Shown one piece after another: positions 33,178 through 46,600 of a stretch of 64,000 nt of DNA. The notes under the pieces were generated by a model that saw only the letters and a program-made list of their open reading frames with translations, searched no databases and had not been told where the DNA came from. Within the stretch, counting starts at the first letter, position 1. Each line of letters starts with the position of its first letter. The translations under genes and the position numbers were made by a program. Origin of the DNA: Glandiceps talaboti. Its lineage: Eukaryota; Hemichordata; Enteropneusta; Spengelidae. The stretch lies in contig NC_135564.1 of assembly GCF_964340395.1 (NCBI RefSeq), forward strand, positions 19,024,819 through 19,088,818. The letters are read 5' to 3'.

Positions 33178-36100
33178 CTGAAAATGGAGAGGAAATAATT
33201 AGGATATAAATATAGTGATATAATCTAGACTATCGAAGAAATAAGAAACTCCATGTCTTAATGCTGACGTTCAATAAATAATGCAACGATTGTGGAAAAC
33301 AAAACTTGAAAACAGTTAATAGAAAGTTAACAGTACTAAGACTTCTAATATTCCTTACCTGTTTCTCTCTCTTTTTGTTCCAAACAACCACAGCTACAAG
33401 ACGAAAAGTTGGTTTATGTTAATGACATGTTAGTATCAAGCATAATTCAAAATGCGTTTCTTGGAACGTAGAGTAAGCAAATACTCTAATGGAATTACGT
33501 GTATCAGAATCCAGCTAGTTTCTGCCTTAATACCCGCCCGTTCGCCCGCCCACCCGTCTACCTGTTTGTGTGATCAGGAGTTCACAATTTGTGCATATCC
33601 TCTATTCAGATCACATGTAGAAAATAATAATATGTATTATTCATTTCACAGTTTGATGCAGACATCGCCTTACATTTTGAATGATGATTTCATTTTTTGT
33701 CCATTCATGTCATCAATATCTAAATGTATTTTTTTTAACGATATCTAGGAAATACTGATAAACATTGGTTTAAGTAGATTTAAATTATAAATTAACAGCT
33801 TGGAGGGCTTCTTCACAGGTAAATCGTGATATAGAAGACGACATGTATGTTAGATAAAACTGCTAGCATTCGATCTTCTATTCTACATGAATGACCACAA
33901 TATTTGAACACAATTGTCGACCATCCACAGAAGACAACTGTTTTTGTGATGGTTGTCATGTACGTATGTGCAAAGAAGTTTTTGGTGTTTTTGTTTTAGT
34001 TCCAGTTTCATCGTGCATGCAAAACTTTAAGATGCACAGACTTCACGACTTTATTGACTTACCAACCATAGCAGCTACTGCGACAATAACTAATGAAACA
34101 ACAACACCTATCACCACAGCCTGAAAAGAAAATTAAGATAATGTTAAATACAATGAGATATATTCTTAAGTTTTTTGTTTCAATACATCATTGTATATTC
34201 TACTAATACCACAGCTCCATTAGTGGTGATGACTTGATGATATTGTATATAACTACATCCCACTCACATTCACACTCAAACCAGGTGACATTGAATGGTT
34301 GTCAGTGGCAACATGGTGTCTATAGTATTATACTAACCCCTTGTGAAAACAACTACCACGATGACCACCATCACTTTTGAAAGTTGCCGTTGCTCATGAT
34401 GATAACGACAATGACGATGACGACAATGATGATGACGATGATCAACAATTATAAACTGATAATAACGCCAATGGCATTGTAGCACAATTATATTTTAAAG
34501 AAAATTGTTATCCAAATGTTGATCCATTTTAGGCATATGTGTTCATTTGCAAAATATTTATCCAGTTGCCTATCTATTCCTGTTATTACCTCTACCATAG
34601 ACAAAATGATTTGGCTATTGTTATGGGCATGGTCTTGTTGATAGGATATTTGCACACGTATTTTGAATGCTTACTCACTTATCTATTATTAATTCCTGTA
34701 ATCCTGTAATCCTTACAAATTGAATACAAATCGTCATTTGGCTATTGCCAAAGGCGTGGAATTGTTGCTAGGCATATTTGCATACATTTTGAATGTTTAC
34801 TCAATTGTCTACCAGATGATGTTGTTATCTTTGCAAAATATTCCGACACATTGTTGTTTCCAAGGGCGTGGTCATGGTTGCTAGGGCTGTGGCAAATTGT
34901 TTTGCACATCTGCAGATAACACTTCTAGAAACATCACACCAAAATTCAGCCACATCCACCATGACCAAAATTCACATTTTTACATCTAATTTGCATATCG
35001 CTGACGACATTTCCACGTGTTTAATAGTTCGTCATCTACACATCACTAGAAACGTCTGTCAAATTTGAGCCCAATCATCGAAGTAGTTTCCGAATGAAAG
35101 ATTTTAACCAAAAAGACACATTTTTAGAACTAATTTGCATATAACTGACATGTTATGAAAACTTCATCTATACATATCCCTAAGATCGTCCCCACCATCA
35201 GATCATCTGACCAGTACACACACACACACACTGTCATTTCACCATATTTATAGCACGACTGAACCTCAGTTCAGTTGTACTAAAACCGAAAACATTGACA
35301 TTTCAAGCACTGCTACAAGCGAAGATAATCAACAGGTTGTCATAACAATATCACACATACCAACAGTATCGATCAACCCATGAATATTATAGACGAACCT
35401 ATCACCAGCCCGCAACCTACAGACAACTATTAACTATTGATAAATTCCGACCATTCTATCAACAATGAAACCATGGAAGACAACAATTATGACCAACACA
35501 ACAATGACTTGATTCTCAGGAAAATACGGATAATAGAGAACGAAGAAAGTTGGTTTCAGTGTAGTGTGGTGGTGGTGGTGTTGGCGGTGATTATAATGAT
35601 GATGATGATGATGAAAAATATCCTTGTATAACAACGTGAAGTTATGCAGAGTCGACTTACGTTTTTGCTTCCTTTTCCTTCCACAACTACTGAAAGAAAT
35701 ATTAATCACAATTACTAACTAAATGAGTTCTTTCACGATTTATCAATGGTAACACAATAATTTCAATGATGACATGGTAAGAATGGTGTCTTGCATGAAT
35801 CATCTGAGAATTGTAAAACAATTTACAAAGCATATCGTTTCTTATTGAAATCAAATAAGGGTGGTTAAACCGTTTGATAAATTCTGAACTGTACTGTGCA
35901 ATGTTTTACCCACAACTCTCTCTGATTTGTACTAGGACTGTCAGACATGATCTTCTTAAAGTCAGACAAATCTCACCAGTGTACAGAGTTTTGTAAAAAC
36001 ATTTCTGACATTTGCAAAGTGTAGAATTGCCACTGATGAGTTTCTGAAGAATATTTGCAACGAAACTAAGGGAAATATATGCACCTGTTATGACTCTAAA

Positions 36101-37598
36101 TATCGATTACTATGAATAGGTACAACGAAAGAAAACTTCATGCAAACTGACTACCCAAGTTGGTGGTACTTTGGCATCGAAAAACATTCTATTCATAGCA
36201 CGTGCTTAATTTAGTTGTTGGTGCATTCTTACGCAATATTTGCAAATTTCCTTTTGATTCCAAAGTGTATTTCTGTTACATATTATCTAAACGTAATGAT
36301 TAAACTTTAAACTTTAAGAAATAAGGGTTATTGAAGACGTCATCAAACAAGGAAACTCCAAGCATATTTACCAATCAGAGAGAGTTATGGGTAGGATATT
36401 GTATAGTGATCTGTACCACAATGATTCTATAGCCCTTGTATAATGATGTGAACCTCTCATTACGGTTTGGCATAAGTTTATTTTGAAATCAGGGACTGCC
36501 TAAAACTATATCAACAAAACTATTTTTAAAATAGTTCCTGGAGATGCCACGAATATTTAGTAATAGGCTTGTGCATATATCTGTTTTACATGAAAACAAT
36601 GCAATGCTTAAACTTGACAAAAATGTAATATCAAAATTTCGTAATTAGTTTGAAAAGAAGAGTAAAGGAAAGGCACTTCAGTAAATAAGGGAAAAACACA
36701 ATTTGCGGCAGTAGAATGAGGAGAAAATGGGTGAGGGGGGGGTACGATGTACAAAAAATGGGGCTGCGAAGAAGCGGGGGCCTTGCAAATTCTGGTGGTC
36801 TTAAAGACGAGTTACAAACTATTTTTCTCATGATTTGAACCAAATTTAACCCAAGCAGCAGTCGTTTACCAAGTACATTTGCGAAAGTTCTTGAGGCTTG
36901 GCCTCAATAAGTTCTTAAACCTATATTGAATCATTATGAAGTGGGCGACTTCCAGAGAATGTGTTTGTGTATGCCTAAGTCTCTTGATTCGGGTATTGAA
37001 GACAATATTCAAGTATTCTATGGGTTTCTATAATGTGCATAGTTTGAAATTTTAGCCTCAAAATCATGGCTTCCTTCATGTCTTCATCTTCAAAAAAAAT
37101 GTTCACCGTGGGAGGGGGTGACCTTCCCACTAACGAGCATAATGATGCTGTTTCTTGCAATGGAAATCCCTGCTAGCTAAGTATCTCAAAGTACAGGTTA
37201 CAGTCCAATGTGTCGTGTATCGTGCATCTCCAGAAAGCAGGACAGGGGTAGGGGTAACGTACCATATACTTATATATATATAATTTTCTGTAGCCTTGGG
37301 GGCGGGGCTTCAAACATTCTTGGGTTCATTTCGGCGCGGGGGGGGGGGGGAAGAGGAAACATTTTTGACCAAAATATTTCCTCTTCAGCTATCCAATTGC
37401 CTTAAATTCTCCTCGTTCACATATATTTTATGTTATCTTTTGTTACGCAACTAAATCTTACCGACAGACGACCATCCGTATTCATCCAACGAAGGCGTGC
37501 ATATCAGTGCTGAATTATTGGGATGGTGCTGACCAGTCTCAAAGCAAACACCGAGTACTAAACATGAATCTATCTGTAATCCATACCACAAAATATAA

Positions 37599-37697
<99 letters not shown>

Positions 37698-40600
37698 GAA
37701 AAGCAATTATACGAGTTTCTGAAACATAAACCAGTCCTGTGTTGGATTAAAGGTGGTGAAATTGCCAACATTGTCGAAGAGGAACACGAGCATAGCTACT
37801 ATTTGTCCTCAATTGCGATTTAAACAGGGCAGCAAAACACCTATCTTGTGCATGTGTATGTACTGGCAGTCTGTCTACTTGAATCAGCGTCCAATTCGTA
37901 GAAGGGCATATACATTTTGTATACTATTTTTCCAGAATCTGCCCCCCCCAAAAAAAAACCCCCAACAAAACAAACCAAACACACAAACAAACAAACAAAA
38001 AACAAAAACAAACAAACCCAAAACAAAACAAAAAACAAAAAAACAAAACAAAAACAACAACAAAAAACCTCCCAAAACATAACAACAAACAGAACCCGAG
38101 AGTCTAACGAAGACTATACGGTCAATGATATTCGCGCGAAAAGAACGACTTCCCAGAGTGTTCATCGCGTTTAGTAATAATGCAAGATATTTTTACTGAT
38201 GTATTATAGAAATAACGCAAGACATGCAAAAATGCAAGGCAAATATTCTCTATATTCCGAATGCATGTATGACAGAACCAGCGACATTTGTACCCTAGGA
38301 TTGTTTAAGAATCGAAGTATTCTGATATTTAGATTATTCGTTTCACCCTTCAATTTTGAGCAATTTTATTTTACTCTGGTCTTTGTTCGAACTATTTTGA
38401 AGACAAACACAGGCTTAAACTAACACAACAATAAACACAATAGTAACAATTAAATGTAACATATCATTACAATTAATAAAGGACCGTTTGGCAATAATAG
38501 AAACGGGGGAGGCGTACCTTCTTTCTACAGGTTCCTGCCACTTCACATTCCATACATACTGAATTATACACAGTAAACTCGAGATCAGGAGAATACTCGA
38601 CGCCGTCATTACTGATAGATATTTTATAGTTGTTCAAAGCGGAACGTCCTGTATGTCCTGTAAATGCTTTGGTAAGTTTCGTACTCTTCAACGGACAAGC
38701 AACCTCTTGAAAACTGACCAATAGCGATTTTGACGACAGCTCATTTCCCTGTAAGTAGATAAAAAAAACCTCCTTTAAACATCCGTTTCAATACATTGAT
38801 AATATTTCATTCTTTTGAGAGAAAGAGCAAAATTTAAGGTGGGAGCAGGGTAGGTCTGATTAGAAAATGTTGTTTCTGTCATCGCAAGTGTAACAATATA
38901 TAACCTCCCCTCCTCACCACCCAGCACAGTAAATGTCAACTGCAGTGTCCATAAGAGATTTCTTTACAAAATAATGTGAGCTTTGCAGAGAGAAATCTGA
39001 TATTGGTTTATAACCTAAAGACGGCATCATCATGGCTGCTGCCGCGACGGAGGTGTCACCTCCCACGATGAAAACCTCTTTGAAAATAAGGAAATGTATA
39101 GGAGGTCAATTAGGATATCAAACACATACATCATAATTGAAATTAATATAATACCTAGTTATGGTCTTCTGTACCTCAATTATGTAAATCAGGTTTACTC
39201 AAATCGGCAAGATTAGATATTATTTTGCTGTTGCCCTCGCTTTACCCATATATATGTACAAAACAAGATTCAAAAGGTAAACGACTGCCCCAGAAGTTAA
39301 ATTTGAATCACGAACCCAATCACGAGAGAAAAAAATCAAGCCCCTCTTTTCGACAATCAGAATTTGTATATCCCTCCTAGCCTTCGCAGCCCTAATTTTC
39401 GTGCCCCGTTTTTCGTCACTGCACCAGACCTCCGTGTCGTAAACTCTGAACACTCCCTTAGATATGAACCTTTTCTTTCTCAAATAGCTGTATCGATTGT
39501 TTCAATTTATTCATGCTAAGATTGTAACATGGGTTAGACTCGATTACTTGTAAGGCAACCAATTTATGTTTCCCTTCGTTTCAATGTTATATATCTATGC
39601 GAAGAAATATATCTTATTATACCATGCACGATCCAAGCTGGACAAAAATATACAATTTATACTGTGGTCGTTCTACGTCACGACAACGCGTATTTACGTC
39701 ACTGGTTCTGCTGTGTTCGCAAATATGAGTCAAAACGTTCACAATCAACATTACATGTACTTTCCCCGATTTTTCTTTGACATTACTGGCGCTGCAGGTA
39801 TAACTATGTTAGTACCCAGTATGTTTCTTCATTCAGTCGGAAAATACTCGTGACCAGTACCGTAGCCTGTGTGTGTGTGTGGGGGGGGGGGGGGGGGGCA
39901 AGGGGGGCAGCTGCCCCCTCCCGAGATTTTTAAGGGAAAAAATGCGACTTTTCGAGTACAAAGCGATGTTATTAAAATGGTTATTTACGTGACGATTCCT
40001 AGCACGCACGCTTTGAATTCATGGTTCACTAAAGTCAAAATTGACTATACTTAGTGCACTGAATCCTCGCTAATATGGATCTCTATTGTACGCTGCCTAA
40101 ACATTGAATGAAAATGTGTCCAGTTAAAAATTGTAACTTTTTGCAGTGTAGCGAATTAAAAAAAAAACTGTGCGAGAAAGTGCAAAAGCAGCGAGCACAT
40201 GCACTGTGCATTTTCTGCAAGTAACACAGTAGTCTTGAAAGTCTCCTTCATTTGAAGACAGCAAGTCTCAATAATGTCAGAGAGTGAAACTAAAAAAAAG
40301 ATGTCGTGCCCAGCAGTCTGTTTTGACATTTGGGGCACGAAATCAATAGTTCAATATAGGATAAAAAAAATCAATTCATTTAGTTAGACCTCAGACATCC
40401 CCCCTACCCTTCTAACTAAAGTGGCCAAAATTGATAATTGTTTCAGGCAGTGCAAATCAGTATGTAGTAGTACATAGTACTATACTATGAATACACGGCC
40501 AGTGAGAAAAGTGCTCTTTATCAACACTTTATAGTTGTCTTTGTAAAAGGCTAGCAACAATAACAACAACAGTAGAACCAATATTTGAACATGGATTTGA

Positions 40601-43600
40601 ACAACTGTGAAAATTCTGCTAATTAGATATCATGGATGGCATTATCCTGTTGTTGTTGTTTTTACATTGATCTCCCAGAGCTTGTTTGTTAGTCTCTCAA
40701 AATCGTTTGATGGATTTTTGTACCAGGTACATCGTGTGAGAACATGCACCGGGACTGGTCAAATGACATACCAGAGTCGGGCACTGTCTCAGATTACCAC
40801 CCGTCGTCACAGACACGAAGAAAAGAAATTTACAAGAGTGAGACATACATACACAGCGAACGTCATGGATTTGACCTTGTTCCCAACATGTCTTCAGTGC
40901 CATGCATTTCCTAGGAGCGAAAATTCTTACATTTCGCAATTTGACATTTATCTGGACCCCCACCCCAAAACTAACAGAATTTAGTTTTTTATTCGACATT
41001 GAAATACTGATCTTGCTTCTCAGCATACCATTTTGTATCACATCAAAGGAAAAAGTCATCCAATGTGAGGTCGCCTACATGCAGTGACTCCTAAGATGCG
41101 CTTGGTCTAATTTACATCTTATTCCTTATACTACAACATTTACTGATAAAACGGTAGATTTCATTTTGGAATATTTTCTGGCCCTAAAAAGGACCGTTTG
41201 TAAGTGATCACAATATCACTCTGAATCGTCGTCAGCAGCGTTTAATCGACTTTAATAGACTTTCAATTGTCACAGTGTTCGACGTTGTCTTTGGTTGAAA
41301 TGTTATTTGATATAATTATCTCATTGCACTGACACTAGCGTTATTCAGCAATTCATTTTGAAACGACAATTTGCTATGGCCCTGAATTTGTGAACAGAGC
41401 TGTACCTTTGACATCAAAATCCAAACTATCTTTTTCATTATAATGATAATGACAAGGAGAATCCATTGAGTTCACTTTGGATTCCGACATAATGTAGGGC
41501 TTTAAAAGTTTTAGGAATGGCAGAAAAAAATATGTTCAAAATTTTAGTTCTACATATACTTCCCGTTGTACCTGCACAGACTGTTGGGCAAATAATTGGG
41601 TAAAGCAGAGGGTTATTTTGATGTGTTACCTAGTTGAGAATTGAAAGCACCATTCTTCCCTTTGAATGTGACATCTTTTCGGCAGCTACTTTCAAAAGAT
41701 ACGAAATTACATATGATATGAAATTGCTTATGCTAAAATGGATATAATGTAAATTACATGCAAATTTATGTAAATTAGCCACCTTTCCAAATTTTAAATG
41801 CATGATTGCACGCAGACAAAGTTCTGCCCCCCCGGCAATTTGGTCAGGCTGCGGCCCTGGTACCCCCATAAAGGGTTGTCACTACTCGTCTAACGACTTG
41901 AAGTGACAAAGCCCCCTTATAGGTCCCTCGTATTTTCCTTGGCTGAAGGGAGAAACACATTGGGGAATAATATCTAATTAAATTATAATATGATATGTTA
42001 ATAGGAAGGTAAGCTATAGCTTGCAAGTCTTTGTATACAGTTTTTTAAGAACGTATTTTGGCTTACTTCTTCAAATGTTATCCTACATGTCAAATATTCG
42101 GTGTTCAGAAATCCCTCTCCGATAACGAATACATATTCACAAGGCCGAGTTGCCACGTCACATGCTCCATCCCATCGTAAACCATGTACTGTTGGTTTAG
42201 TATTTTCAGCAACTGAACAATCCTCACCAACATAACCAGAATTACACGTGCAGCGCATATTGACACAGGTGCCATGAGAACTGCAACCATTAACGCAAAT
42301 GTTGGATGTGATCGTCGACGGATTCGTAACAGATAGATCTCGAACAGCTGTCTCACTGCAAATATCCTGATATGTATTTAGAGATGAAATAGCCACATCG
42401 CTATCACCTGAGATCTTAAAAAAATTAATAAAGAGATTATACAAATAAGGGGCGAGATCAATAGTTCAATGTAGGATAAACTAAATTATTTTACTTTATT
42501 TGGGGTGAGGGGGTTTGAGCCATTTTACTTCTCATCGGACAAAACTCAATTTGACTTTTAATGGATCTATTTTGTAGCTCTAAATACAAATATTGATAAC
42601 AAATGTCGTCAAATTGAGAATGGAAGAATTTTTACCATAGTAAATGCATGGCACTAAAATACAGTGAAGTGTCAATAAAAGAACGACTTATCCTCACTAC
42701 ATACTGGCTTTGTATTCTTAACACTACATACCACTACATACTGATTTGAAATTGACTGTACTGACTGAACCCTTTTGACCAAGTATGTAAGGGGGGGGGG
42801 TTGTGGGTGGGGGTGGTGGTGGGTGGTCGGGCCCACCTAAAACATTTCGTTTGTATCCTATATTTAACTATTGATCTCACCCCTAAGTAAACAATGAACA
42901 TGTAACATATCCCGAATATTCCCCACTTTGTATACCTTACTTAGCATTTTTCCACCGTTTAGTTTCTGATAATTTGTCAAGTTATATTTAGTCACTCTGA
43001 GGTGGTTAACAGTTAAAAACAGAACGGCCTTTGTAATAGTTTGCCAATGACTTTCAAAACAATCACATGATCATAATATATAAATATTAGCATACACCAT
43101 TGAGATTACCATTATTTTATCTCACATATTCATTTGATATCGAAAATCAACCAATTATACAGTTAGTAATATATCAAATACCTGTATATCGAATACACAA
43201 TCGTCGATGATATCATCCCTTTTTATGTAAGTGTTGCTTTCACATCCATCTGCAAATTGTGTACCTTCTAACACGTCAGTACACTGTTCTGTAGCCTTTT
43301 GTTCAGTTACTCCAGATGGTGTGGGCCAATCGGGAATATCTGCCTGAAAATTCAAGTTCCAGCTGAAACTAAAATCGTCTGTAATTAAGTCAAGGCCCAC
43401 ACTTTCTACGTCAGAGGAGTTTGTTGCTAGAAACAGATCGGTGACATCATTACCTAATATATCCTGATTGGTCACACGAGCACGATACCCGCAAACATTT
43501 TCGCTTCTGTCATCGCCATGACAACGACAGCTTTTGATATTTTCAACATCTCTGACGTTATCAATTTCATTGATGAATAGACTATTGCCTTGTCCGACCC

Positions 43601-46600
43601 TGTTGAAATAAAATTAAACATTGTAATGACATTAGAAAAAAAACATATTTTTAAATTAGTGTTATGACATTTATGATGAGATAGATGTGACTACTAATTT
43701 TTTGTGTTTTTAGTTAAAAAATTATGTTGGGAATTGCTCCCAGTTATTTTCATTCCATGTAGAGATATACACACAATAACACATAATTCCACAGAGATCC
43801 ATTCAGGTTTTGGGACTACGTGAAAGGGCTGTGTTGTGCGCTCCATATCACGTGTCTGTGGAACTGTCAAGGCTTTCCCAGTCAGTCCATAGGCTATCCC
43901 GGAGTCACCTAGGCCCGGCAAACATGGTACATGTGAACTTCGTGTGAGTAATCATTCCTGACTTTTCGGGTCATTACTATAGGAGTCTCCCCAGATTCGC
44001 ACTCGTCTTGCGAGTGAGACAAGGCTGATGAGTGTATAGCCTACTCATAGTGTCAGTAGAACCCTGCATTTTGATCAGTCACAGAAAAAACCCCCGTCTC
44101 CAGTGGGCTTCGAACCCATGACCACCCGACTGCAATATCGCAGTCAGCTAACCCTGAGCTCTAACCACTACACCATCGGGTGCCTGTGAAATCAATAGAC
44201 ACTATTTACTGAAATGAAAATACTCACCTCCAAGAATCGGCAAAGTTTTTTGGTTCACTGGATACTGGTATTGAACTCTCATCTGCCTTCTTGAAATCAT
44301 TTGAAGGGTCGCCGTCAAACAATCCACAAAGTCCACCAGTTTCTCCGTAGTCATCGGACGGAGCATGCACCACGATGTCAATTCCCCAAATGTACAAATG
44401 AACCTTAATCCATGCACCAGAGTAGAAGTAGACCTGGGCAACGGTAAAATTTGAAATCAAAAGTAAATCTTGAGTCATCTTGAGTAATTGTTTCCCCCCA
44501 AATTTTATTATTCCATTTCTATGATCAAAGCAAGCCGCACTAGCTCGAAGTGTGGACATTTTAAATTACAATCCTTAATACCAAAGTAAAACGTTTTCTG
44601 CATGTTTACCACAATCATTTATGGCATTCATATCAAGTGTAAAAGTATACTGTTTCATTTGCTAATGCAATGAGTAACACCGCAGTAAAACACTTTCTCT
44701 AGACTATGTGCTACACTCATTTATAGCATTCATATCAAGTGTAAAAGTATGCTGTTTCAATTGGTTTATTTACAAGCCTAGCATGTGGCCTTTCTAATGT
44801 GGTCAAATAACTATAAATGAGTGTAGCACATAGAGAAAGTGCTTTACTGCGGTGTTACTCATTGCATTAGCAAATGAAACGTATACTTGTACACTTGATA
44901 TGAATGCTATAAATGAGTGTAGCACATAGAGAAAGTGCTTTACTGCGGTGTTACTCATTGCATTAGCAAATGAAACCGTATACTTTTACACTTGATATGA
45001 ATGCTATAAATGAGTGTAGCACATAGAGAAAGTGCTTTACTGCGGTGTTACTCATTGCATTAGCAAATGAAACCGTATACTTTTACACTTGATATGAATG
45101 CTATAAATGAATGTAGCACATAGAGAAAGTGCTTTACTGCGGTGTTACTCATTGCATTAGCAAATGAAACAGTATACTTTTACACTTGATATGAATGCTA
45201 TAAATGAGTGTAGCACATAGAGAAAGGGCTTTACTGCGGTGTTACTCATTGCATTAGCAAATGAAACCGTATACTTTTACACTTGATATGAATGCTATAA
45301 ATGAGTGTAGCACATAGAGAAAGGGCTTTACTGCGGTGTTACTCATTGCATTAACAAATGAAACCGTATACTTTTACACTTGATATGAATGCTATAAATG
45401 AGTGTAGCACATAGAGAAAGGGCTTTACTGCGGTGTTACTCATTGCATTAGCAAATGAAACCGTATACTTTTACACTTGATATGAATGCTATAAATGAGT
45501 GTAGCACATAGAGAAAGGGCTTTACTGCGGTGTTACTCATTGCATTAGCAAATGAAACCGTATACTTTTACACTTGATATGAATGCTATAAATGAGTGTA
45601 GCACATAGAGAAAGGGCTTTACTGCGGTGTTACTCATTGCATTAGCAAATGAAACCGTATACTTTTACACTTGATATGAATGCTATAAATGAGTGTAGCA
45701 CATAGAGAAAGGGCTTTACTGCGGTGTTACTCATTGCATTAGCAAATGAAACAGTATACTTTTACACTTGATATGAATGCTATAAATGAATGTAGCACAT
45801 AGAGAAAGTGCTTTACTGCGGTGTTACTCATTGCATTAGCAAATGAAACCGTATACTTTTACACTTGATATGAATGCTATAAATGAGTGTAGCACATAGA
45901 GAAAGGGCTTTACTGCGGTGTTACTCATTGCATTAGCAAATGAAACCGTATACTTTTACACTTGATATGAATGCTATAAATGAGTGTAGCACATAGAGAA
46001 AGGGCTTTACTGCGGTGTTACTCATTGCATTAGCAAATGAAACAGTATACTTTTACACTTGATATGAATGCTATAAATGAATGTAGCACATAGAGAAAGT
46101 GCTTTACTGCGGTGTTACTCATTGCATTAGCAAATGAAACCGTATACTTTTACACTTGATATGAATGCTATAAATGAGTGTAGCACATAGAGAAAGGGCT
46201 TTACTGCGGTGTTACTCATTGCATTAGCAAATGAAACCGTATACTTTTACACTTGATATGAATGCTATAAATGAGTGTAGCACATAGAGAAAGTGCTTTA
46301 CTGCGGTGTTACTCATTGCATTAGCAAATGAAACCGTATACTTTTACACTTGATATGAATGCTATAAATGAGTGTAGCACATAGAGAAAGGGCTTTACTG
46401 CGGTGTTACTCATTGCATTAGCAAATGAAACCGTATACTTTTACACTTGATATGAATGCTATAAATGAGTGTAGCACATAGAGAAAGGGCTTTACTGCGG
46501 TGTTACTCATTGCATTAGCAAATGAAACCGTATACTTTTACACTTGATATGAATGCTATAAATGAGTGTAGCACATAGAGAAAGGGCTTTACTGCGGTGT

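Noticed and set aside
43694-43921. 75-residue minus-strand frame in intron 12
   Set aside because: It lies inside the SINE body and lacks splice signals fitting the neighbouring exon phases.
44025-44055. Possible hammerhead core (ctgatgagtg) in the SINE body
   Set aside because: GAAA and the third helix are missing.
44090-44184. Functional tRNA gene
   Set aside because: The A and B boxes are good, but no complete acceptor stem pairs and a long unrelated body follows, as in a SINE.
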